DNA of 47,157 bases from positions 1 to 47,157 of the forward strand of contig CALJGK010000050.1 in assembly GCA_938075195.1 (NCBI GenBank), written 5' to 3'. Position 1 is the stretch's first letter. The number at the start of each line of letters is the position of its first letter. Below are positions 9,462-17,874 of this stretch, one piece after another. Under the pieces are notes generated by a model that saw only the letters and a program-made list of their open reading frames with translations, did no database searches and was not told the origin of the DNA. The position numbers and the translations under genes are program-made. This DNA comes from an uncultured SAR86 cluster bacterium. Its GTDB lineage: Bacteria; Pseudomonadota; Gammaproteobacteria; Magnimaribacterales; Magnimaribacteraceae.

Positions 9462-10370
9462 CTAGAAACTTTGAACTATCCAGAGAGAAGTAGGAATTAT
9501 CATTGCCCAGACTAAGCAGGCTAATAGAGAAGGCCTGATTGTAATTAGTTTCAAGCTGTCTTTGTTAATTTGAGTTCCAATGCAAAATAATCCAGTCAGT
9601 AAACAAAGTTTATTGATGTCTTTTAAATAAGAGACTGTTAGGACATCTGGTTCAAAGATAGAATTGAGTAATACTGCTACGATAAAAAAAATGACAAAGG
9701 GAGGCAGTCCAAAACCTTCAGATTTAGTTCTATAAAGCCAGCTAGCAAAAATTACTAAAGGCACTATCCAGATAGTCCTGGCAACCTTTAAAGTAGCCGC
9801 AACTTCGACCGCAATATCTCCTACGGAAGAAGCGGCACCTACGACTGACGCCGTATCATGTATTGCAAGTGCAGCCCAAGCTCCAAACTGTCTATCACTC
9901 AATTCTAAATAACCATTAGCTAATGGGAATAATAAAACAGCTACGGCGTTTAACAAAAATACTATAGTTATTGCTGTCGTTAATTCTTCTGGCTTGGCTT
10001 TTATTGAGGGAGCTACTGAGGCAATGGCTGTTCCTCCGCATACTGATGTACCGGAGGCTAACAAGAAAGAAAGTTTATGAGAAACACCTAATAACCTACC
10101 AATGAATATAACTGTCCCAAAAGACAAAAGGACAAAAGCAGAAATCCATAAAAAATATTCTGAATTTGTTTCGTATACACTTCCTAAACTTAAGCTGCCT
10201 CCTAAAAAAACTATACCTGTCTGTAAAATCTTTGATCCATACTTCTGCGTAAAGAAATCATCTGGTAACTTATAAAGTAGAGTTAATAGTATTCCCAAAA
10301 ATAATGATACCGCTGAATTTCCAATCCACAGACTTATAGCAAGAGTTAATAGAGTTATTAAATATGGCAT
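9462..10370 (-). CDS. YeiH-family (UPF0324) putative sulfate exporter
   Basis: 'LASGTSVCGGTAIASVAPSIKAKPEELTTAI...AIHDTASVVGAAS' is characteristic. Confidence 0.9.
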   Translation of the reverse strand: MPYLITLLTLAISLWIGNSAVSLFLGILLTLLYKLPDDFFTQKYGSKILQTGIVFLGGSLSLGSVYETNSEYFLWISAFVLLSFGTVIFIGRLLGVSHKLSFLLASGTSVCGGTAIASVAPSIKAKPEELTTAITIVFLLNAVAVLLFPLANGYLELSDRQFGAWAALAIHDTASVVGAASSVGDIAVEVAATLKVARTIWIVPLVIFASWLYRTKSEGFGLPPFVIFFIVAVLLNSIFEPDVLTVSYLKDINKLCLLTGLFCIGTQINKDSLKLITIRPSLLACLVWAMIIPTSLWIVQSF

Positions 10371-10467
10371 TAATTATGTTGAAGTGCTCAAGCAAGTTAG
10401 AAACTAATCATATCACTTGTTATTTTAAATACCCTTTAATAGTGAATTTATAATGTAATATCCAAAT

Positions 10468-10947
10468 ATGATTATGCTTAAAAAATTTCTGAGTCTATTA
10501 ATATTTATCTTAATGATGTCTGTGGAATCCTCTGACCTTAATATTAAAAATATTAATTCTCAAACGGAGCTCTTAGTTCATAAAACTCCAACTTGTGGTT
10601 GTTGCAAAATGTGGGTGAAACATATCGAAAATAATGGATTCACTGTAAACACGCAAGATCATCAAAGTCTTATAGATATAAAAGAAAAGTTAAAGATCGA
10701 ACCTAAATATAGGTCTTGTCATACCGCCGTTTCGTCAAAAGGATATTTTTTTGAGGGTCATGTTCCTAGCAAGTACATAAATCAATTTCTCATGGAAAGA
10801 AATCCAAATGCTATCGGTTTATCAGTCCCAGGAATGCCTTTGGGCTCACCTGGTATGGAAGTTGAAGGGCGTTTTACGCCTTATGATGTATTGATTCATT
10901 TCAAAGATGGAGAAACCAAGGTGTATGCTGAAGTAAGAGGTTTGTGA
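10468..10947 (+). CDS. DUF411 metal-binding protein
   Basis: 'VHKTPTCGCCKMWVKHIENNGF', 'CHTAV', 'GHVP', 'GLSVPGMPLGSPGME'. Confidence 0.9.
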   Translation: MIMLKKFLSLLIFILMMSVESSDLNIKNINSQTELLVHKTPTCGCCKMWVKHIENNGFTVNTQDHQSLIDIKEKLKIEPKYRSCHTAVSSKGYFFEGHVPSKYINQFLMERNPNAIGLSVPGMPLGSPGMEVEGRFTPYDVLIHFKDGETKVYAEVRGL

Positions 10948-10950
10948 TAT

Positions 10951-10995
10951 TGGCGGGCCCGGGAGGACTCGAACCTCCGACCAATGGATTATGAG
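10951..10995 (-). pseudogene. 3' fragment of tRNA(CAT), a 45-bp direct repeat of the intact gene at 12654-12730; candidate displaced att half-site
   Basis: 44/45 identity to 12654-12698; the single difference is at the discriminator base; 5' half of the tRNA absent. Confidence 0.9.
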
Positions 10996-11044
10996 AGCTC
11001 TGGTTGATTAATATTCATTCGACCATTGTATTTGCTTAAAAGAA

Positions 11045-12013
11045 TCACTTTAATCTGAAGATTTCAATATACATTCTGGTATCGAAAGGCACTCTAGCAC
11101 TTATCACATGCAGGCTTATGAAGTGCACAAAAGGATTTCCAGTTACAACAGTGAAAGTTGCTTTGCCCATCCCAACCAGAGTCTGAGTCATGACTATATA
11201 TGTGAAAGAGGTCAGAGCATAAGAAACGCTACTATAATCAACTCCTTGATCAAATAGACTAAATAGAGAGTAAAACAAACCTCCAAGCAAAATTACGGTT
11301 AGCTTATTATCAATTAATACTGCTACACGTGGAATGAAAATCATATGCATCATCACCACTACAGGCAATCCAGCTCCCAAGGTATTAATTAAAATTCCAA
11401 GCGGAATGCCTTGAGCGTATTGAGTTGAGCTAATGCCGCCAATGAAATCTGTAGATCCTGAAAATATGGGACCGAAAAAATCTATACCCCAATAAGCAAT
11501 GATTATCCATAAATCCCTGATCCATTTAAATGAACCAAAAAGTTTTTTTAAGGAAAATCCCCTTCTTCTAAGCCAGATTAAGGGAAAAACGGTATAGATA
11601 ATTGTATATGTAATTGCCCAAAGCCACACATCTACTTGAGAATGACTTCCTGTTGAATAAACATCTGTTCCAGGAAAATGAAGTCCCATATTAAAACCTA
11701 AACCTAAAATCAATTGAGTAACTAGCAAGTAAACTACAGTCAACCATGCTTCTGTTTTTGCAGTAGATTTTTTAACTGAATAAAGCTCAATCCAATTAAC
11801 TGCTTCTCTCTTTCGGGTTAGATATAGCAACAAAAATACTGCAATAACTAATACGGGTATGTATGTAGTTAATAAACTTCTAAAACCATCCTCTGCTATA
11901 GGCGAAACATTGAGGCCTTTTTGAACAAAGAAAAAATAAGAAAAAGTTGCAAGTATCCAAAATGAAAGCCCTATTAAAAAGATTTTATTTTTAGGGTTTA
12001 TTAATAATTGCAT
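11045..12013 (-). CDS. Multipass integral membrane protein of unknown function (possibly CPBP-like)
   Basis: 322 aa, about eight hydrophobic segments; conserved-looking 'NPFVHFISLHVISARVPFDT'. Confidence 0.7.
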   Translation of the reverse strand: MQLLINPKNKIFLIGLSFWILATFSYFFFVQKGLNVSPIAEDGFRSLLTTYIPVLVIAVFLLLYLTRKREAVNWIELYSVKKSTAKTEAWLTVVYLLVTQLILGLGFNMGLHFPGTDVYSTGSHSQVDVWLWAITYTIIYTVFPLIWLRRRGFSLKKLFGSFKWIRDLWIIIAYWGIDFFGPIFSGSTDFIGGISSTQYAQGIPLGILINTLGAGLPVVVMMHMIFIPRVAVLIDNKLTVILLGGLFYSLFSLFDQGVDYSSVSYALTSFTYIVMTQTLVGMGKATFTVVTGNPFVHFISLHVISARVPFDTRMYIEIFRLK

Positions 12014-12014
12014 C

Positions 12015-12026
12015 TTCTAATTAGAA
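12015..12026. promoter_or_regulatory. Perfect 12-bp palindrome TTCTAATTAGAA, candidate MarR operator in the divergent promoter
   Basis: Self-reverse-complementary; overlaps the -10 (TCTAAT) of the 11045-12013 gene. Confidence 0.5.
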
Positions 12027-12048
12027 TATGAATTTAGTATAATGTCAA
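12020..12048 (-). promoter_or_regulatory. Sigma-70-like promoter TTGACA-17-TCTAAT for the membrane-protein gene
   Basis: Minus-strand -35 at 12048-12043, -10 at 12025-12020; expected +1 near 12013, the A of ATG. Confidence 0.55.
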
Positions 12049-12533
12049 TTATGGTTGACAATTTAAAACCAACATTCGATTATTTAGAAACTAATCTGAT
12101 GAAGTTAGTTTTAGAGATGGCAGAAAAGATGCAAGAGGAATCCATATCTTTAAACAAAAGCGGAAAATATCATCGGGCAACATCTGCACAGATAAAAATA
12201 TTCGATACTCTAAGGGGAGAAAAAAGGTCAATTTCATCACTATCCAGAAAATTAGGCATATCAAGGCAAGCGACCCATAAAACTGTTCATCAGTTAGTAG
12301 ATTTGGGATTATTGAAACTAGAAAAGCTGAAGAATAGCAGAGATAAAATTGTTCTCTATACTGATGAAGGAAAAAAAGCTCGATTAGTTGGAGCGAAAAA
12401 CTTAATCAAGATTGAAAAAAATATAATTCAGTATCTGGGTAAAGAAGACTATTTAAATCTAAAAAGAATTTTACTGAAACACTATAAGCTTCATGAAACT
12501 AAAGATAAGATGCCTTCAAAACCTAACATATAA
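12042..12533 (+). CDS. MarR-type winged-helix transcriptional regulator
   Basis: 'RSISSLSRKLGISRQATHKTVHQLVDLGLLKLEKLKNSRDKIVLYTDEGKKAR'; the in-frame ATG at 12051 may be the real start. Confidence 0.85.
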   Translation: MSIMVDNLKPTFDYLETNLMKLVLEMAEKMQEESISLNKSGKYHRATSAQIKIFDTLRGEKRSISSLSRKLGISRQATHKTVHQLVDLGLLKLEKLKNSRDKIVLYTDEGKKARLVGAKNLIKIEKNIIQYLGKEDYLNLKRILLKHYKLHETKDKMPSKPNI

Positions 12534-12653
12534 TGAATCATTGGGTCTGACACAGTGAGCAGTCTTATGAACTCAAAGGAATGTTATTTGTGAACATAGT
12601 ATTAGCTGATCACAAACTTTTTAAAAATGAAAAACCTCTGAAATCCTTGTAAA

Positions 12654-12730
12654 TGGTGGGCCCGGGAGGACTCGAACCTCCGACCAATGGATTATGAGTC
12701 CACTGCTCTAACCAACTGAGCTACAGGCCC
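12654..12730 (-). tRNA. tRNA with CAT anticodon, probably tRNA-Ile2 (lysidine-modified), encoded CCA
   Basis: Cloverleaf GGGCCTGTAGCTCAGTTGGTTAGAGCAGTGGACTCATAATCCATTGGTCGGAGGTTCGAGTCCTCCCGGGCCCACCA; C4-G69 and C5-G68 acceptor pairs. Confidence 0.95.
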
Positions 12731-12733
12731 TAT

Positions 12734-14602
12734 TTAGGAGTCAAGAAAACCTTTCAAATGAGATGATCTGGTTGGATGTCTTAATTTCCTAAGAGCTTTG
12801 GCTTCTATTTGCCTTATTCTCTCTCTAGTCACATCAAACTGTTTCCCGACTTCTTCTAAGGTATGGTCAGTATTCATTCCGATACCAAACCTCATTCTTA
12901 AAACTTTTGCTTCTCTCGCTGTAAGGCTACCAAGAATATCATCAGTTGCTCCTTGCAGATTTTCTTCTATAGCCGCTACATCTGGAGAATCAATTGAAGT
13001 ATCTTCTATAAAGTCACCAAGAGTTGTATCTTCTTCGTCTCCAATCGGAGTTTCGGTAGAAATTGGCTCTTTAGCAATTTTTAACACTCTCCTAACTTTA
13101 TCTTCCGGTAGATCCATTCGTTCGCCCAACTCTTCAGGCGTAGGTTCTCTTCCCATCTCTTGGATCATCTGACGGGATACTCTATTGAGTTTATTGATGG
13201 TCTCTATCATATGAACAGGAATTCTAATAGTTCTAGCTTGGTCTGCGATAGAACGTGTAATAGCCTGCCTAATCCACCAGGTCGCATATGTTGAGAATTT
13301 GTAACCTCTTCTGTACTCAAACTTATCTACAGCCTTCATTAAGCCTATATTTCCTTCTTGGATAAGATCTAAAAATTGTAAACCTCTGTTTGTATATTTC
13401 TTTGCGATAGAAATTACCAATCTAAGGTTAGCCTCAACCATATCTTTTTTGGCTCTTCTTGTTTTGGCTTCTCCAATAGACATTCTTCTATTAATATCTT
13501 TTATTTCGCTTACGGGAAGCTGAATAATCTTTTCTAGTTTTGCTAGTTTATTCTGTAATCTAACGATTTCAGTAAGATTAGCCTTAACTTCTTTAGCCCA
13601 AGGCTTTCTTGATTTAGCAATTTTTTCAGACCAAGCTGAATCAGCTTCATTGCCTGAATACTCTTGTATAAATTCTTTTCTAGGCATCCTGCCTCGCTTC
13701 ACATAAATAGTGAACAAATACTTCTCTACTTCTCTAATAATTTCTAACGCATCTCTCGCTGGATTAGCAACTTTTTCAAATTGAGTTGGAGACAGCTTTA
13801 TAAATTGAAAAATTTCACCAAGTTTTGCTTGTTCAGCTAGAGCAGCCTTGCTGGTTCTGGTTCTGGAACAGGCTTTATCAACTTTATTGTATTGTCTTTT
13901 GAGGGCACTGAATCGCTTTTTGACTTCTACGGGATCTGGACCAGTAGGCTCATCATCATCCGATTCACCTTTTTCTTCTTTTTCTTTCTTTTGAGCTAAT
14001 GCAGGTGGTGGTATTCCTTCTTCTATATCCATAAAACCAACCATGACTTCAGATAGTCTTCTATCGCCTGCCACGTACTCTTGATATTCGTCTAAGATTC
14101 TGTCGACAATACCAGGATAAAAACAACAAGCATGAAGAAGTTCTCTTGCTCCTTCTTCAATCCTTTTGGCAATGGCTATCTCTCCCTCTCTTGTGAGGAG
14201 ATCAACTGTTCCCATCTCTCTCATATAGAGCCTTACCGGGTCGGTTGTTCTTCCAACTTCTGATTCAACAGTTGTTAAGGTCGTTCTGGTATCAGCGATT
14301 GTTTCAGGAGCTGAGTCTGAGTTATCATCAGAAGCGCCATTTGATTCAAGCACTTCTATACCAATATCCATTAACATTTGTATAGTTTCTTCAACCTGGT
14401 CAGGATCAGAAATATCCTCAGGAAGCATCGCATTTATATCTTGATATGTGAGGAAACCTTGGTCTTTACCTTTGTCTACAAGCTCTCTAAGACCTGAATT
14501 CTCGAGATCTTCTTCGCCATGGGATACCTCTTCCGATTCTTCAGTGGATTCGACTTCTTTTTCTTTAGCTTCTAAAGGTGTTTTTTTTGCTTTTCTTGCC
14601 AT
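12734..14602 (-). CDS. rpoD: RNA polymerase primary sigma factor sigma-70
   Basis: '[74 protein letters not shown]'; region 4 '[28 protein letters not shown]'. Confidence 0.99.
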   Translation of the reverse strand: MARKAKKTPLEAKEKEVESTEESEEVSHGEEDLENSGLRELVDKGKDQGFLTYQDINAMLPEDISDPDQVEETIQMLMDIGIEVLESNGASDDNSDSAPETIADTRTTLTTVESEVGRTTDPVRLYMREMGTVDLLTREGEIAIAKRIEEGARELLHACCFYPGIVDRILDEYQEYVAGDRRLSEVMVGFMDIEEGIPPPALAQKKEKEEKGESDDDEPTGPDPVEVKKRFSALKRQYNKVDKACSRTRTSKAALAEQAKLGEIFQFIKLSPTQFEKVANPARDALEIIREVEKYLFTIYVKRGRMPRKEFIQEYSGNEADSAWSEKIAKSRKPWAKEVKANLTEIVRLQNKLAKLEKIIQLPVSEIKDINRRMSIGEAKTRRAKKDMVEANLRLVISIAKKYTNRGLQFLDLIQEGNIGLMKAVDKFEYRRGYKFSTYATWWIRQAITRSIADQARTIRIPVHMIETINKLNRVSRQMIQEMGREPTPEELGERMDLPEDKVRRVLKIAKEPISTETPIGDEEDTTLGDFIEDTSIDSPDVAAIEENLQGATDDILGSLTAREAKVLRMRFGIGMNTDHTLEEVGKQFDVTRERIRQIEAKALRKLRHPTRSSHLKGFLDS

Positions 14603-14668
14603 ATCAAATTTAAGGGGTGGGCAATTATATTAGTTTTTAATAGAAATTACCTAACTTTTAATACATTT

Positions 14669-16489
14669 CTAATTAGTTTTTTGACTTAATGCTCTAAGCA
14701 GATTCTTTTCGGGTTCTTCTAGTTTATGGATATTAGACAGTAAATGCTGCTGAAGTTCAAAAGTTTCATCTTCAGATAGCTCTCCATCCTCAAAAACTTC
14801 TTTTAATTCGAGGATTCTTGTTACTGAATCAGATTTCTTTAAATTGAATAAGCAGTCTTTCAAGTAAGCTTTCGCATTTTGTTCTTCAACAGGAACATGC
14901 ATCGATAATAAGGCCCCAATGAAAGAGGCTGATTCTTTATCAAGGATGCTTAAAAGGTCTGATATGCCTTGTTCAGGGTTTGCTTTAAAAAACTTTACAA
15001 CTTCACTCATAAGGACGACTTCAGGTTCAGTAAAGTCACTAAACCTTGAGAGGTCATCAATCTCCGTTGAGAGATATGGATAGGACAATATCACGGTTAG
15101 TATTTTTGATCCCAGTCCCGTAGCCTCAAAAGTTTTCAAGTTCTCTTCATCCTCACCAGACCTATTCTTTCTAATTCTATTAGGATAATTGACCGTTCTG
15201 CTTTGCGTTTTAAGATCTTTCATTTCAAGACCGGTCACCTTAGAAACCTCGGCCTCTAATAATCTTTTTATGGAGCTTTCTTGCATGGTGGAAAGAAGAT
15301 CCATAGCCTTTGCTGCTAGTGAAGCCTTTTTTTCAATAGAAATAACTTCAGAAGCCTGCATTAGTCGTTCAATAAAATATTCAGAAAGAAGACTCGCATC
15401 TTTAGACATTTTCTTGAATACGTTAGAAGAGTCTTTTTCCAATATGCTTGCCGGATCTTCACCTTCGGGCAAGAAAAGAAATCTAACCTCAGTTCCATCA
15501 ATTATTGCAGGTAATACGTTTTTTAATGCTCCCCAAGCAGCACCCCTGCCGGCATCATCTCCATCAAAGCAGAAGGTGATTTCATTGACTATTTGAAGTA
15601 ATTTTTGAATGTGAAATCTATTCGTTGCTATGCCTAAAGTTGCTACAGAATTTTTCATGTCATGCTCATACATGGCTATAGTATCCATGTAGCCCTCAAC
15701 AACAAATATTTCACTGAGGTCTTTTCTGAACTCCAGAGTTTCGTGAAAACCATACAGCTCTCTACTCTTTTGAAAAATTGGAGTATCACCAGTATTAAGA
15801 TATTTAGGTTGGTCATCGGGATTCATGACTCTCCCTCCGAAACCTACTACTCTCCCCTTTCGATCTTTGATTGGAAACATTAATCGATCCCTAAAAACAT
15901 CAAATAATTTTCCGTCTTTATTTTTTTTTGCCAATCCGGCCTTAATGAGCATCTCTTCGTCTACTCCAGACTTCAACATTTCATTTGATAGGGCATCCCA
16001 AGACTTGGTCGCATATCCAATAGAAAATTTCTTGGTGACCTCTGGTGATATCTTTCTTTCTTTAGTTATGTAATTTCTGACATGTTCTGCATTATCTGAA
16101 TTAGATAGATTTTTTTCAAATATCTCTGTAGCAAACTTCAAAGCATCATAAATGGGACTCTTTTCATTACTTGAAGAGCCGGCATTTTCATAAGGCACTT
16201 CCATCCCTGCCCTAGTTGCGAGAGCTTCAATTGATTCTATAAAATCAAATCCTTGATGGGATTGCAAAAAACCAATTACGTTTCCTGTTGCTCTACACTT
16301 AAAGCAATAGTAAAACTGTTTTTGCTCACTGACACTGAATGATGGATTCTTTCCATCTTCACAAAATGGACAGATGCCCCAATGGTCTTTCCCTTTTCTT
16401 TTTAGGGGTAGATAGGCATCTACTAGAGAAACAATATCGGTTGTATCGACAATATCTCTAATAAAATCTTGTGGGATGGATCCAGACAC
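14669..16489 (-). CDS. dnaG: DNA primase
   Basis: Zinc finger 'CPFCEDGKNPSFSVSEQKQFYYCFKC'; TOPRIM 'EGYMDTIAMYEHDMKNSVATLG'. Confidence 0.98.
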   Translation of the reverse strand: MSGSIPQDFIRDIVDTTDIVSLVDAYLPLKRKGKDHWGICPFCEDGKNPSFSVSEQKQFYYCFKCRATGNVIGFLQSHQGFDFIESIEALATRAGMEVPYENAGSSSNEKSPIYDALKFATEIFEKNLSNSDNAEHVRNYITKERKISPEVTKKFSIGYATKSWDALSNEMLKSGVDEEMLIKAGLAKKNKDGKLFDVFRDRLMFPIKDRKGRVVGFGGRVMNPDDQPKYLNTGDTPIFQKSRELYGFHETLEFRKDLSEIFVVEGYMDTIAMYEHDMKNSVATLGIATNRFHIQKLLQIVNEITFCFDGDDAGRGAAWGALKNVLPAIIDGTEVRFLFLPEGEDPASILEKDSSNVFKKMSKDASLLSEYFIERLMQASEVISIEKKASLAAKAMDLLSTMQESSIKRLLEAEVSKVTGLEMKDLKTQSRTVNYPNRIRKNRSGEDEENLKTFEATGLGSKILTVILSYPYLSTEIDDLSRFSDFTEPEVVLMSEVVKFFKANPEQGISDLLSILDKESASFIGALLSMHVPVEEQNAKAYLKDCLFNLKKSDSVTRILELKEVFEDGELSEDETFELQQHLLSNIHKLEEPEKNLLRALSQKTN

Positions 16490-16914
16490 TAAGCATTACT
16501 CCTAAACCAGTCTTCAAGAATTATCTGAGCAGATATACTGTGTTTATTAGTAGAATCTTTAGTTCCAATTTTAGGAGACTCTAATCTCTCCGTTGCCTCT
16601 CTGCTCGTCAATCTTTCGTCAGACTTTTCAATAGTTATATCATATCTTTTATTGAGTGAATTTGAGAATCTATCTGATAGGTCTTGTATTTTGCTCCTTG
16701 AGCCATCCATATTGAATGGATCGCCAACAACAAATAGGCCAGGCTTCCAGTCTTCTACGATGTCATCCAACTCAGCCCAATGGGGCTGGCCATCAATAGC
16801 CTTTAATGAATAAAAAGTAGAAGCAGTTCTTGTGATTTCTTGACCTATAGCAATACCAATATTTTTAAGTCCAAAATCAAAAGCCATTACTACCCTTGGA
16901 AAACTTTTGCTCAT
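16489..16914 (-). CDS. ruvX: YqgF-family Holliday junction resolvase-like protein
   Basis: 'MAFDFGLKNIGIAIGQ', 'VVGDPFNMDGS', 'DERLTSREA'. Confidence 0.92.
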   Translation of the reverse strand: MSKSFPRVVMAFDFGLKNIGIAIGQEITRTASTFYSLKAIDGQPHWAELDDIVEDWKPGLFVVGDPFNMDGSRSKIQDLSDRFSNSLNKRYDITIEKSDERLTSREATERLESPKIGTKDSTNKHSISAQIILEDWFRSNA

Positions 16915-17852
16915 GTAGCTAATGCTTCAACTGATTCTATAAAGATTTTAGCTACATCAATATCGCATAAATCTTTGTACTCTTTAAAGCAAGTTGGGCT
17001 AGTTACGTTAACTTCAGTTAAATAATCACCGATAATATCTAAACCAACAAGCAGAAGACCTTTTTCAACTAACGCAGGAGCAACCTGTTCGCATATCCAC
17101 AAATCTCTGTCTGAGAGAGATTTAGCTACTGCAGATGCTCCAGCGGCCAGATTGCCCCTCAGTTCACCTTGTGCCGGTATTCTTGCAATCGCTGCGCCCA
17201 TTGGCTTACCGTTAATCACCAAAATACGTTTATCACCCTCTAAAATTTCAGGGATGTATTCTTGAATCATGACTTTCTGAGTAAAGTGATTTGTTATGGT
17301 CTCTAGAATTACACTAAGATTTGGATCACTTTTTTTTAATCGAAAAATTGAAGCTCCTCCCATACCGTCCAAAGGCTTGATTACTGTATCTTTATATTCT
17401 TCTACAAAGTCCTTTAAAAGTTCTTTTTTGCTGGTTACAAGATGTTTCGTGCAGCATTGAGGGAACTCAGTTGCAAAGACTTTCTCATTACAGTCTCTTA
17501 AGCTTTTGGGATTATTAAACACATGAACACCTAGCCTCGAAGCCATTTCCAAGACATAAGTGTTATAGATGTATTCAGAGTTGAAAGGGGGATCTTGACG
17601 CATCAAAATTGCATCAAGATGCGAAAGATCCATAGGAGAAATCTCGCCTAGGGAAAACCAATCAGATGGGTCATTTCTGACTTCAATATTTGCCAGGTTT
17701 GAAAAGGCAACTCCTGAATTAATAAATAATGAATCTGGAGTCATGTAGAAGATTTCATGACCTTTATCTTGAGCCTCTAACATCATCGCCAAAGTACTAT
17801 CCTTTTTGAAATTTATAGTCTCTATAGGATCCATAACAACGCCTAATTTCAT
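16911..17852 (-). CDS. gshB: Glutathione synthase
   Basis: 'MKLGVVMDPIETINFKKDSTLAMMLEAQDKGHEIFYM', 'LRDCNEKVFATEFP', 'VIKPLDGMGGASIFR', 'EVNVTSPTCFKE'. Confidence 0.97.
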   Translation of the reverse strand: MKLGVVMDPIETINFKKDSTLAMMLEAQDKGHEIFYMTPDSLFINSGVAFSNLANIEVRNDPSDWFSLGEISPMDLSHLDAILMRQDPPFNSEYIYNTYVLEMASRLGVHVFNNPKSLRDCNEKVFATEFPQCCTKHLVTSKKELLKDFVEEYKDTVIKPLDGMGGASIFRLKKSDPNLSVILETITNHFTQKVMIQEYIPEILEGDKRILVINGKPMGAAIARIPAQGELRGNLAAGASAVAKSLSDRDLWICEQVAPALVEKGLLLVGLDIIGDYLTEVNVTSPTCFKEYKDLCDIDVAKIFIESVEALAT

Positions 17853-17874
17853 CTCTAATCCTGATTTTTTATAA

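Larger units (their letters stand above)
10951..12730. mobile_element. Candidate tRNA-integrated mini-island (two genes, no integrase) between tRNA fragment and intact tRNA
   Basis: Direct repeats 10951-10995 and 12654-12698 flank a MarR and membrane-protein gene pair. Confidence 0.65.

Noticed and set aside
10951-10995. Second functional tRNA gene
   Set aside because: Lacks the acceptor 5' strand, D-arm and 5' anticodon stem; only the 3' fragment is present.
10996-11010. AGCTCTGGTTGATTA beside the tRNA fragment resembles a tRNA D-arm in the opposite orientation
   Set aside because: Needs gaps and mismatches over about 15 nt; most likely chance, not enough to claim an inversion.
12798-13172. 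124-aa plus-strand ORF antisense to rpoD
   Set aside because: Mirror of conserved sigma-70 coding sequence; spurious.
15189-15596. Plus-strand ORF antisense to dnaG (also 15662-15883, 15825-16073)
   Set aside because: Overlaps the DNA primase CDS; no domain signal.
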